Shown in pieces: positions 27,122 to 34,078 of a DNA stretch of 64,000 bases (its first letter is position 1; each line of letters opens with the position of its first letter). The stretch is from CALJFL01 sp964590005 (lineage in GTDB: Bacteria > Pseudomonadota > Gammaproteobacteria > Pseudomonadales > Halieaceae): assembly GCA_964590005.1 (NCBI GenBank), contig CAZPVJ010000186.1, positions 16,050-80,049 of the forward strand, read 5' to 3'. The translations under genes were made by a program, and so were the position numbers. The notes under the pieces were generated by a model. It worked only from the letters and a program-made list of their open reading frames with translations, was not told the origin of the DNA and made no database searches.

Positions 27122-28048
27122 TCAGGATTTCAGGGTATCGAGGTTGGGGCCGCCAAAAGCGTTTAAGGGTAGCTTCAAAAAAAGTCCGCCCTCCGACGTG
27201 GCAGGCGGTAGATGACCCGCCCTCATATTGATCTGCAGGGAGGGGAGAATGAGCGTTGGCATGCCCAGCGTCTTGTCCCGCGATTCCCGCATCGAAACAA
27301 AGTGTTGCTCGCTGGTTCCCGTTTTTACGTGGATATTGTTTTCGCGCTCCTCAGCCACCGTGGTTTCAAACTCGAGCTCGCGATCATTGGGTAGATAGTC
27401 GTGGCAGACGAAAATTCGCAGGTCACCCGGCAGGGCGAGAATCCTTTGGATGGACTGGAATAACACGGCGGCGTCGCCACCGGGAAAGTCTGCACGGGCA
27501 GTACCACCATCGGGCATGAAAAGGGTGTCGCCCACAAAGAGCGCATCGCCGAGCATGTACGTCATGCAGGCCGGGGTGTGGCCCGGGGTGTGCAGAGCGT
27601 GACCGGGCATGGTCCCGATCACGATGGGATCGCCGTCAGCCAGAAGCAGGTCAAACTGCGAGCCGTCCCGGGCAAAGCCGGGTTCCGCCTCAAAAATGTC
27701 GCCAAAAGTCGACTGGACGACAGTAATCTGATTGCCGATCGCTATTTTGCCGCCCAGCTTGCTCTTGATGTAGGGCGCTGCAGATACGTGGTCCGCGTGC
27801 ACATGCGTCTCCAGTATCCATTGGACCTCAAGCCCGGCACCCTCAATAAAGGCGATGATCGCATCAGCCCCTTCATAGCTCAGTGTCCCGGAGGGGTAGT
27901 CGAGATTCAGTACGCAATCCACCACGGCACACGCGTTGCTGTCCGGGTCCTGGACAACGTAGGAGAGCGTGTTGCTGGGCTCGTCGAAAAACGGGGTGAC
28001 CACGGCTACAGTGGCCTGCTGGCTATTGCTTGCGATTGCCTGGTTCAT
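27122..28048 (-). CDS. MBL-fold persulfide dioxygenase (ETHE1/Blh-like)
   Basis: 308 residues with a metallo-beta-lactamase fold: metal site THVHADHVSAA (residues 81-91), PGHTPACMTY with a Cys after the His region, GDTLFMPDGGTARADFPGGDA and FVCHDYLP. The ETHE1/PDO group uses mononuclear iron to oxidise glutathione persulfide to sulfite. The DGGTARADFPGGDA segment, corresponding to the ETHE1 DxGRxDFxxG region, supports this over glyoxalase II. It is the first gene of the operon, behind a sigma-54 promoter about 40-56 bp upstream and a good Shine-Dalgarno (GAGGAAG). The substrate is inferred from family and the SQR neighbour. Confidence 0.87.
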   Translation of the reverse strand: MNQAIASNSQQATVAVVTPFFDEPSNTLSYVVQDPDSNACAVVDCVLNLDYPSGTLSYEGADAIIAFIEGAGLEVQWILETHVHADHVSAAPYIKSKLGGKIAIGNQITVVQSTFGDIFEAEPGFARDGSQFDLLLADGDPIVIGTMPGHALHTPGHTPACMTYMLGDALFVGDTLFMPDGGTARADFPGGDAAVLFQSIQRILALPGDLRIFVCHDYLPNDRELEFETTVAEERENNIHVKTGTSEQHFVSMRESRDKTLGMPTLILPSLQINMRAGHLPPATSEGGLFLKLPLNAFGGPNLDTLKS

Positions 28049-28087
28049 AGTGCTTCCTCGGGTTATGGCTGTGACATGACCGTAGAT

Positions 28088-28104
28088 TGCAATTGCGATG
28101 CCAA
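28088..28104 (-). promoter_or_regulatory. Sigma-54 (-24/-12) promoter of the persulfide operon
   Basis: On the minus strand the sequence reads TTGGCAT-CGCAA-TTGCA, matching the RpoN consensus TTGGCAC-N5-TTGCA with one mismatch and correct GG-to-GC spacing. Transcription would start near 28077, about 29 bases before the MBL gene ATG at 28048, with GAGGAAG as ribosome binding site. The divergent gene encodes a sigma-54 activator, which strongly supports a real promoter. Confidence 0.85.
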
Positions 28105-28130
28105 CTAGACATAGCTCTAATAAAAATCTC

Positions 28131-28143
28131 TAATATATTGATA
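28131..28143 (-). promoter_or_regulatory. IHF-like site between activator dyads and sigma-54 promoter
   Basis: TATCAA-TATA-TTA on the minus strand matches the IHF core WATCAA-N4-TTR. A second near match (ATCAA-TTTA-TTA) lies at 28154-28165. The position between the enhancer-like dyads and the -24/-12 element is where a DNA bend is expected for a sigma-54 promoter. The region is AT-rich, so a chance match is possible. Confidence 0.45.
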
Positions 28144-28211
28144 TATATACAGATAATAAATTGATCTTTGAATGTGTACTGTGTAATCAATGCGAGCCCA
28201 GCCTTCAAACC

Positions 28212-28244
28212 GCCATAAATGGCAATAAAAATGACATATATGGC
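28212..28244. promoter_or_regulatory. Two helically phased dyads, candidate FisR enhancer (UAS)
   Basis: GCCAT-AA-ATGGC (28212-28223) and GACAT-AT-ATGGC (28233-28244) are two 12-bp dyads that differ at two positions. They are spaced exactly 21 bp start to start, two helical turns. They lie about 135-165 bp upstream of the predicted operon start and just before the activator ATG at 28257. That placement fits both enhancer binding for the operon and autoregulation of the activator. Confidence 0.65.
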
Positions 28245-28256
28245 ATAATACGGTCC

Positions 28257-29558
28257 ATGGAAATCATAGCGCGACAAACAGACTCGTCTGCGGCCAGAAT
28301 GTTGGACAGCTACGAGCACCCGGCCATCCTGGTGGACAAGGACTACAGGATCCTGGCCACCAATGATCTGTACCGCGAAAAATTTGGCCAAATTGAGCCA
28401 TCTAATGAGCCCGCTCACTGCTACGCCGTATCGCATGGTTACGACAGGCCCTGCGATCAGGCCGGTGAGAATTGTCCATTGGCCGCCGCGAAGGCCTCTG
28501 GCGGGCGTGAACGAGTGCTGCATATCCACCAGACGCCGCGCGGCGAAGAGCATGTGGATGTTGAAATGCTGCCCATTTTCGATGAGGCCGGAGCGCTTCA
28601 ATACTTCGTGGAATTGCTGAAGCCGGTATCGATAGCGGGGATTGGCGAGCGTGACGTTGAGATGCTGGGGAGCAGTAGCGCATTCAACACCATGGTGGAG
28701 CAGATAGCGCGGGTAGCGCCTAGCAACGCAGCGGTCATGTTGTCTGGCGAGTCGGGTTGCGGCAAGGAGCTGGCCGCACGGGCATTGCACGCCGCCAGTC
28801 AGCGCGCGGATCAGCCAATGGTTACTCTCGAATGCGCGGGCCTGAACGAGATGTTGTTTGAAAGTGAGTTGTTTGGGCACGTCAAAGGCGCATTCACCGG
28901 CGCACATTACAGCAAGCCCGGTCTCGCCGAGGCATCGCATGGCGGCACCTTGTTTCTTGATGAGGTCGCCGACATTCCACTGGACTTGCAGGTCAAGCTG
29001 CTTCGGCTAATCGAGACAGGTACCTACCGACCAGTAGGCAGTGTAGAGGTCAAGCATGCGGATTTCCGTCTCGTGTGCGCGACGCACAAGGATCTGGGGA
29101 CCATGGTGGAGGAGGGGACCTTCAGGCAGGACCTGTATTACCGGATTAACGTTTTCCCTATTAGAGTGCCGGCACTCGCAGAGCGACGGGATGACATTCC
29201 CATGCTCGCCAGTGCCATGCTCAAGGCCTCCAACCCAAACAAGCAGTTTTTTCTCACAGAATCGGCAACCGCATTGCTCAAGCAACATCACTACAGGGGC
29301 AATATTCGGGAATTGCGCAATATCCTCGCCAGGGCAGTGGTGTTGACGAATACCAACGTGATCGACAAACGGGTCATCAGCCAATGCCTGGATGTGCGAA
29401 AAGAGAAAGAGGGCGTTGAGTCGCTGACGTTAAGGGCGGTAGAAAAGGCGCATCTCAAAGACCTGATGGGGCGCTTCCAGGGAGATAAGGCCCGTGTGGC
29501 TCAAGCCGCGGGCATCAGTGTTCGCTCTCTGTATCGCAAGCTTTCAGGAATGGGGTAA
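28257..29558 (+). CDS. fisR: FisR-like sigma-54-dependent activator, sulfane-sulfur sensor
   Basis: 433 residues from ATG 28257; the frame is open to 28161 but the extension is unlike the family. An N-terminal PAS-like sensor (about 15-120) has C55, C66 and C73, spaced 11 and 7 residues. From memory, this is the spacing of the sulfane-sulfur-sensing cysteines of Cupriavidus FisR (53, 64, 71). A central AAA+ domain has Walker A GESGCGKE (164-171), the sigma-54 contact loop GAFTGA (211-216) and LFLDEVADI. A C-terminal Fis-type helix-turn-helix ends in VRSLYRKLSGMG. It is divergent from the persulfide dioxygenase/SQR/SulP operon, which has a matching sigma-54 promoter. Confidence 0.9.
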   Translation: MEIIARQTDSSAARMLDSYEHPAILVDKDYRILATNDLYREKFGQIEPSNEPAHCYAVSHGYDRPCDQAGENCPLAAAKASGGRERVLHIHQTPRGEEHVDVEMLPIFDEAGALQYFVELLKPVSIAGIGERDVEMLGSSSAFNTMVEQIARVAPSNAAVMLSGESGCGKELAARALHAASQRADQPMVTLECAGLNEMLFESELFGHVKGAFTGAHYSKPGLAEASHGGTLFLDEVADIPLDLQVKLLRLIETGTYRPVGSVEVKHADFRLVCATHKDLGTMVEEGTFRQDLYYRINVFPIRVPALAERRDDIPMLASAMLKASNPNKQFFLTESATALLKQHHYRGNIRELRNILARAVVLTNTNVIDKRVISQCLDVRKEKEGVESLTLRAVEKAHLKDLMGRFQGDKARVAQAAGISVRSLYRKLSGMG

Positions 29559-29690
29559 TTTAGCGCCCGGGAGGCGGTTAAGCGGCGATCTCTTTTTAAC
29601 ATAATACTATTATTTAGTGTATGTCGCGCCCAGGGCCCGGAATATCGGCCTTACATACAACTTAAAGCTGTTTCTAGCTCTGCCGGATGG

Positions 29691-30353
29691 CTAGCCGGCG
29701 CCCAGGGCTGTCATGCCTTCATTCAGGTGTTTGCTGAAAGGGTCTGTGTTCGCATCCCGATGCCAGCTGTACTCGGCACTGTTGGCCGCAGCTTCTGCAG
29801 CTTCATCGCCAAGCAGCTTTGCTATGAGCGCCAGTGCCATATCCATACCTGCGGAGACACCGGACGAGGTGAAATATTTGCCGTCTTCGACCCAGCGGGC
29901 TTCTGGCTGCCAGTCCACGTCAGCCGATTCCAGTTCGCTCAAACCAAAGAATTGCTTGTTGGTAGTTGCTTTAAGTCCGTCCAGTAGTCCGGCGCGCGCC
30001 AGTAGCAGGGAGCCTGTGCATACGGAGCACACGTAGGACGTTGCGGCGCCGTGCTCGCGCAAGAACGTTTTCAGGGCGTCATTTTCAAGTTGGGGGAACG
30101 TACCGAAGCCACCCGGAACCAGCAGTATATCCAGGTGGCTTATTTCGCTGAAAGTCACGTCGACCGTCACCTTGGGGCCGCTGGTCAAATCCATTCCCAT
30201 GGCCGAGGGCACAGGTTCGCGCGACTCGGCGAGCATACAGATCTCAACCACATCGGGGCCCAGCAACGAAAACATCTCCAGCGGTCCGAACATATCCAGC
30301 ATTTCAAAGCCCGGGTACAGGACGGCACCCAGACGGAGTTTAGAGTTGGCCAC
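29691..30353 (-). CDS. DJ-1/PfpI (ThiJ) family protein
   Basis: A 220-residue class I glutamine amidotransferase-like fold. The nucleophile elbow VCSVCTGSLLLARAGLLDG places Cys112 in the CTGS turn, with VPGGFGT before it and VSAGMDMALALIAKLLG after. This layout resembles the DJ-1/PfpI proteins annotated as isonitrile hydratase-like or as the sensor half of GlxA regulators, but there is no DNA-binding domain. The start is GTG at 30353, preceded by AAAGGAG with 8-base spacing; the frame is open to 30464 but lacks such a site. It is convergent with fisR. The substrate is unknown. Confidence 0.8.
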   Translation of the reverse strand: MANSKLRLGAVLYPGFEMLDMFGPLEMFSLLGPDVVEICMLAESREPVPSAMGMDLTSGPKVTVDVTFSEISHLDILLVPGGFGTFPQLENDALKTFLREHGAATSYVCSVCTGSLLLARAGLLDGLKATTNKQFFGLSELESADVDWQPEARWVEDGKYFTSSGVSAGMDMALALIAKLLGDEAAEAAANSAEYSWHRDANTDPFSKHLNEGMTALGAG

Positions 30354-30488
30354 GCTATTGGCTCCTTTAATTGCTGCCTCAGCATAGCAGCGCATAGTGC
30401 GATACGGGCCTATATCGGCGCTAAAATTGCCCAGGATGGCCGTATAGGCGCCGGTCACCCGCAACAGCGAAACCTATCCACATATGCG

Positions 30489-30504
30489 CATAATATATAT
30501 TATG
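30489..30504. promoter_or_regulatory. Perfect 16-bp AT-rich palindrome in the PfpI/MFS divergent region
   Basis: CATAATATATATTATG is identical to its reverse complement. It lies about 135 bp upstream of the PfpI gene and 105 bp upstream of the MFS gene in an AT-rich pocket of a GC-rich region. It is a candidate operator; no -35/-10 pair could be fixed with confidence. Confidence 0.45.
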
Positions 30505-30609
30505 TTAAATATAGGATTTGGGCACACAGTTATGCACAGGCAAAGCTTGCACCCTCTTACGCGTTACGGGATATTGCGTTCTTCCTAACAATAAAAAGCA
30601 GGCAAACAC

Positions 30610-31896
30610 ATGCCCAACGGTGGTGATAACCATTACGACAATCCGAAAGCGGCGTATTACGCGCTGGTACTGCTGACGGTCGTCTATGCATTTAATTTTA
30701 TAGACAGGCAACTCCTGGCCATCCTGCAGGAGTCGATCAAGGCAGATCTGGGTCTTTCCGACAGTCAGCTGGGCCTGTTAACCGGCTTCGCCTTCGCCGT
30801 GTTCTACGTCACCGCTGGAATACCGATAGCGCGCTGGGCTGATCACGCCAACCGGCGCAACATCGTTGCAGGTAGCCTGTTTATCTGGAGCTTCATGACC
30901 GCAATCAGCGGCATGGTCCAAAACTATTGGCAACTGATCCTGGCCAGGATCGGCGTGGGTATCGGTGAGGCCGGAGGTAGCCCCCCTTCTCACTCCATGA
31001 TCTCGGATATTTTTCCGCCCCATCAGCGGGCTACAGCGCTGGGTTTTTATTCCACGGGTGTGAGCTTCGGAATCTTGTTTGGCTTCCTCTTTGGCGGTTG
31101 GCTGAATGAATTCTTCGGCTGGCGTACGGCCTTTCTGGTCGTGGGGCTTCCCGGAGTAATCCTGGCGGGTATCCTGATGCTGACGCTACGGGAGCCCACT
31201 CGAGGTGTCGTTGAGCAGCGCACTGCCAGTGCAGACTCGGTGCCACTCAAAACCGTATTATCAACCCTGTGGCAATCCCGTGCCTTCAGGCACTTGTCGC
31301 TGGCTGCGTCACTCAATGCCTTTTCAGGCTACGCCACTGCCAGCTGGACCGCTTCTTTCATGATCCGCAGTCATGAAATGTCGACGGGTGAGCTGGGAAC
31401 CTGGCTGGCGATTATCATCGGCTTATGCGGGGCAATCGGCGTATTTTTTGGCGGTCTGGTGGCAGATCGCCTGTCGCCCCGGGATCAGCGCTGGTATATG
31501 TGGCTGCCCGCTATCGCGGGTTTTATCGCGGTACCCTTCATGATTGCGGTGTATCTGGCCGATAACGCTTATCTGGCATTGACCATGATGCTTGTGCCCG
31601 GCTTGCTTCACCAGGTATACCTGGGCAACACACTGGCGACGACACACGGACTGGTCGGACTCAAGATGCGGGCGACCGCCTCGGCGATTCTGTTTTTTAT
31701 CATTAATATGATTGGCCTGGGTTGCGGTCCCTTCCTGATAGGCTTTGTCAGCGACCTGCTAAGCGCCAGTCACGGTGCGGATTCGCTGCGACTGGCGATG
31801 CTATACCTGTTGCCCCCGGTGATGTTCTGGTCAGCGTGTCACTTCTATTTCGCGGCAGCGCGCCTGCGCCAAGACCTTGCCGCTGCGCCGGACTAG
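30610..31896 (+). CDS. Spinster-type MFS transporter
   Basis: An inner-membrane major facilitator of 428 residues with 12 predicted helices. The N-terminal YAFNFIDRQLLAILQESIKADLGLSDSQLGLLTG is diagnostic of the spinster-like bacterial group, and the loop 2-3 motif ARWADHANRRN follows. The GEAGGSPPSHSMISDIFPP segment in TM4-5 is also typical. Substrates in this group are unproven and include sphingolipid-like or hydrophobic organics. A fragment of a TauD-type dioxygenase follows on the opposite strand. Confidence 0.87.
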   Translation: MPNGGDNHYDNPKAAYYALVLLTVVYAFNFIDRQLLAILQESIKADLGLSDSQLGLLTGFAFAVFYVTAGIPIARWADHANRRNIVAGSLFIWSFMTAISGMVQNYWQLILARIGVGIGEAGGSPPSHSMISDIFPPHQRATALGFYSTGVSFGILFGFLFGGWLNEFFGWRTAFLVVGLPGVILAGILMLTLREPTRGVVEQRTASADSVPLKTVLSTLWQSRAFRHLSLAASLNAFSGYATASWTASFMIRSHEMSTGELGTWLAIIIGLCGAIGVFFGGLVADRLSPRDQRWYMWLPAIAGFIAVPFMIAVYLADNAYLALTMMLVPGLLHQVYLGNTLATTHGLVGLKMRATASAILFFIINMIGLGCGPFLIGFVSDLLSASHGADSLRLAMLYLLPPVMFWSACHFYFAAARLRQDLAAAPD

Positions 31897-31906
31897 TGGC
31901 CCGCTG

Positions 31907-32102
31907 CTAGGGGCCGCCCACGGTGGTCCTATGCAGCAGCCTGTTGTGACCCTCGTAGCCGCCGGTAGTCCGGTGCAGTACCGAGCGGTTGTCCCATTGC
32001 TGTCTTACGTCAACACCAAAAGACCGCGATACGGTTTGATCAGGCAACTCTTGACTCGCGTGTGCCCAAATCTGTGTTATCCGGCGAGTCCGCTGGCATA
32101 AT
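31907..32102 (-). pseudogene. C-terminal remnant of a TauD/TfdA-family 2-oxoglutarate dioxygenase
   Basis: On the minus strand, an open frame ending at the TAG at 31907-31909 encodes the unmistakable end of a TauD-family protein. It has IWAHASQE, then QQWDNRSVLHRTT, then HNRLLHRTTVGGP at the terminus. The W-D-N-R-x-x-x-H motif holds the second Fe-binding His, and the R-x-x-H-R-T-T holds the 2-oxoglutarate-binding Arg. About 65 codons remain before the frame runs into the start of the next MFS gene, which is on the other strand. The catalytic HxD half is gone, so this is deletion debris. Identification is by motif only. Confidence 0.7.
32051..32080 (+). promoter_or_regulatory. Candidate sigma-70 promoter for the second MFS gene
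   Basis: TTGACT (32051-32056) and TGTTAT (32075-32080) with an 18-bp spacer precede the MFS start at 32109 by 28 bp. It lies inside the decayed dioxygenase frame, so it may have arisen or been exposed after the deletion. Confidence 0.4.
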
Positions 32103-32108
32103 TCGGCG

Positions 32109-33374
32109 ATGAAGTCTTTCCTGCCCCTGATTAAGGCTGAATGGCGCTTGTTGCTGTTCGGTTTTGTGATGACCTTTGGCTCAAGCCTGGGCCAAACCTA
32201 TTTTATCGGTCTGTTCAGTGGCGAGATACGGGCCGACCTGGGCTTGAGTCATGGAGACTTTGGCGCGGTTTACTCAGCTGCCACCCTGGCCAGCGCGGTT
32301 ATACTGCTATGGAGTGGCTCGCTCATAGATCGCATGGACCTGCGCCACTTTTCCTATATGGCAGCAGCCGGCCTGGCTATTGGCTGCTTTCTGATGGCAG
32401 GCAGTACGGGCGTGGCAACACTATTTGCCAGCATTCTGGTACTGCGCCACCTGGGTCAGGGCCTGATGAGTATGGCTGGTGCTACCACGATGGTGCGTTA
32501 CCTGGATCACCACAAAGCCAAGGCGAACGCCCTGAGCGGCATCGGCTACTCCGTCTCCGAGGCCGTTTTACCTTCACTGGTCATCGCCTTGCTGGCGGTT
32601 CTTTCCTGGCGTGAATCCTGGGTATTCTGGGCCGGTGTGCTGCTGGCCGTGGTACCACTATTGACCTGGCGCCTGTTGCGCGATCACGACTCCAGGCACG
32701 CTGCCTACCTCGATTCGGTGTCCCTCGATAGAGGCGGGCCCCAGGCACCGGCACGCAGGCAATGGACCCGCAATGAGGTGATACGGGATCCACTGTTTTA
32801 TATGTTCATGCCCGCCCTGCTCGCCCAGCCAATGCTATTTACCGGGTTTATGTTTCACCAGGTTCACCTGGTAGAGGTGAAGGGCTGGTCGCTGACAGTC
32901 TGGGGCAGCATCTATCTACTCTATGCTCTCGTATCCACCCTGTTTAAACTGCTGGCCGGCATCCTGGCTGACAAGGTAGGCGCCCTGCGCCTGACACCGC
33001 TGATGTGTTTGCCTTTCGGTCTCGGGTTTTTATTTCTGGCCAGCTCCGATGCGTTGTGGGTTGCGGTGGCTTTCATGTGCTTGATGGCCGTTACCATTGG
33101 CATCTATTCGACGATATCCTCGCCGTTTTTCTCAGAAATGTACGGCACCCTTCACCTCGGCTCCATCAAGTCCGTCACCACGGCGGCCATGGTCTTTGCC
33201 AGCGCCATTGCACCGGTGCTGATGGGCTGGCTCATTGACGTTGGAATCAGCAAGGAGGCCATGGCAATCGCCAGCGCGGCTTACATCGTATTTGCCAGTC
33301 TATTGGCTGCCTTTGCGGTGCGGAAAAAGTGGCGATCGGTACTGCAGGACAAAGCCGAAACCAGCCGCTATTAG
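32109..33374 (+). CDS. MFS transporter
   Basis: 421 residues, 12 predicted helices. The first helix pair (FGFVMTFGSSLGQTYFIGLFSGEIRADLGLSHGDFGAVYS) and the long helix 4-5 region resemble the oxalate/formate and monocarboxylate antiporter-like MFS proteins. The substrate is unknown. It is not closely related to the spinster gene upstream, so not a tandem duplicate. It follows the TauD-family remnant, hinting at an earlier link between transport and oxidation of a small organic acid or sulfonate. Its stop overlaps that of the convergent copB gene by four bases. Confidence 0.83.
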   Translation: MKSFLPLIKAEWRLLLFGFVMTFGSSLGQTYFIGLFSGEIRADLGLSHGDFGAVYSAATLASAVILLWSGSLIDRMDLRHFSYMAAAGLAIGCFLMAGSTGVATLFASILVLRHLGQGLMSMAGATTMVRYLDHHKAKANALSGIGYSVSEAVLPSLVIALLAVLSWRESWVFWAGVLLAVVPLLTWRLLRDHDSRHAAYLDSVSLDRGGPQAPARRQWTRNEVIRDPLFYMFMPALLAQPMLFTGFMFHQVHLVEVKGWSLTVWGSIYLLYALVSTLFKLLAGILADKVGALRLTPLMCLPFGLGFLFLASSDALWVAVAFMCLMAVTIGIYSTISSPFFSEMYGTLHLGSIKSVTTAAMVFASAIAPVLMGWLIDVGISKEAMAIASAAYIVFASLLAAFAVRKKWRSVLQDKAETSRY

Positions 33375-34078
33375 AACCAGGCCTTTATGCCAACCACGAA
33401 CTGGGTTTCAGAGGTATCGCTACCTTCACGACGCGCGAAGCTCGCCGTATTGCCGAAAGTTTTCTCCCAGTGCACGCCAACGTAAGGCGCCAGTTCGCGC
33501 CTGATCTCGTAGCGCAACCGCAACCCAAACTCCACGCTGGACAGGCCACTGCCCTGCCCCGTGTCTTCGTCGTTGTATCCGTTAACGGTGAGTTCCACTT
33601 CGGGGGACAAGATCCACTGCTGGCTAAAGAGCAGCTCGTATTCGGCATCGACCTCCAGGGAGACTCTCCCGGAGGAACCTGCGAACAAGGTGGCGTCTGT
33701 CTCGAAGTAATAGGGTGCCAGACCCTGCACTCCCAATGCGAACCAGTCGGTTTGCGGGGCGGGCTGGAAGTCGCGTTTCCAGCCCGCCTGTATGTCCCAG
33801 TAAGGTGATAGGGCTCGGCTGAATAGCAGCTGCATTTCCGCGCTCTCGGTCTCGCTACCTTCGCGCTCCAACTCGGTTTTCAACCATAACTTGTTGAGAT
33901 CACGGCCGACCCAGGCATCGGCCTCCAGCCGCTGGGGAACACGGGTTTCGTCCGGCGCTATCTCCAGCTTATCTATCCGCACCATGGTCAGTAGTGGATC
34001 ATCCTCCCCCATCGCCAGCGCTCCGCTACCCACGCTCAGCATCAGGAGCAGGCAAAGCAACCTGATTGAGTGGTTCAT
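33371..34078 (-). CDS. copB: Copper resistance protein B (outer membrane)
   Basis: 235 residues with a signal peptide (cleavage about residue 22), then alternating beta strands of an outer-membrane barrel ending in the terminal Phe (GIKAWF). Typical CopB segments are LWLKTELEREG, RALSPYWDIQAGWKRDF, QTDWFALGVQGLAPYYFETDATLF and LRYEIRRELAPYVGVHWEKTFG. The His/Met-rich N-terminal region found in Pseudomonas CopB is absent, so this is a short form. Its ATG overlaps the copA stop by four bases, giving a coupled copA-copB pair. Confidence 0.9.
   Translation of the reverse strand: MNHSIRLLCLLLMLSVGSGALAMGEDDPLLTMVRIDKLEIAPDETRVPQRLEADAWVGRDLNKLWLKTELEREGSETESAEMQLLFSRALSPYWDIQAGWKRDFQPAPQTDWFALGVQGLAPYYFETDATLFAGSSGRVSLEVDAEYELLFSQQWILSPEVELTVNGYNDEDTGQGSGLSSVEFGLRLRYEIRRELAPYVGVHWEKTFGNTASFARREGSDTSETQFVVGIKAWF

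Noticed and set aside
28137..28152. LexA-box-like sequence TTGATATATATACAG
   Set aside because: Only the right half matches CTGT-N8-ACAG; the left half lacks CTG. It lies in a generally AT-rich stretch of the fisR promoter region.
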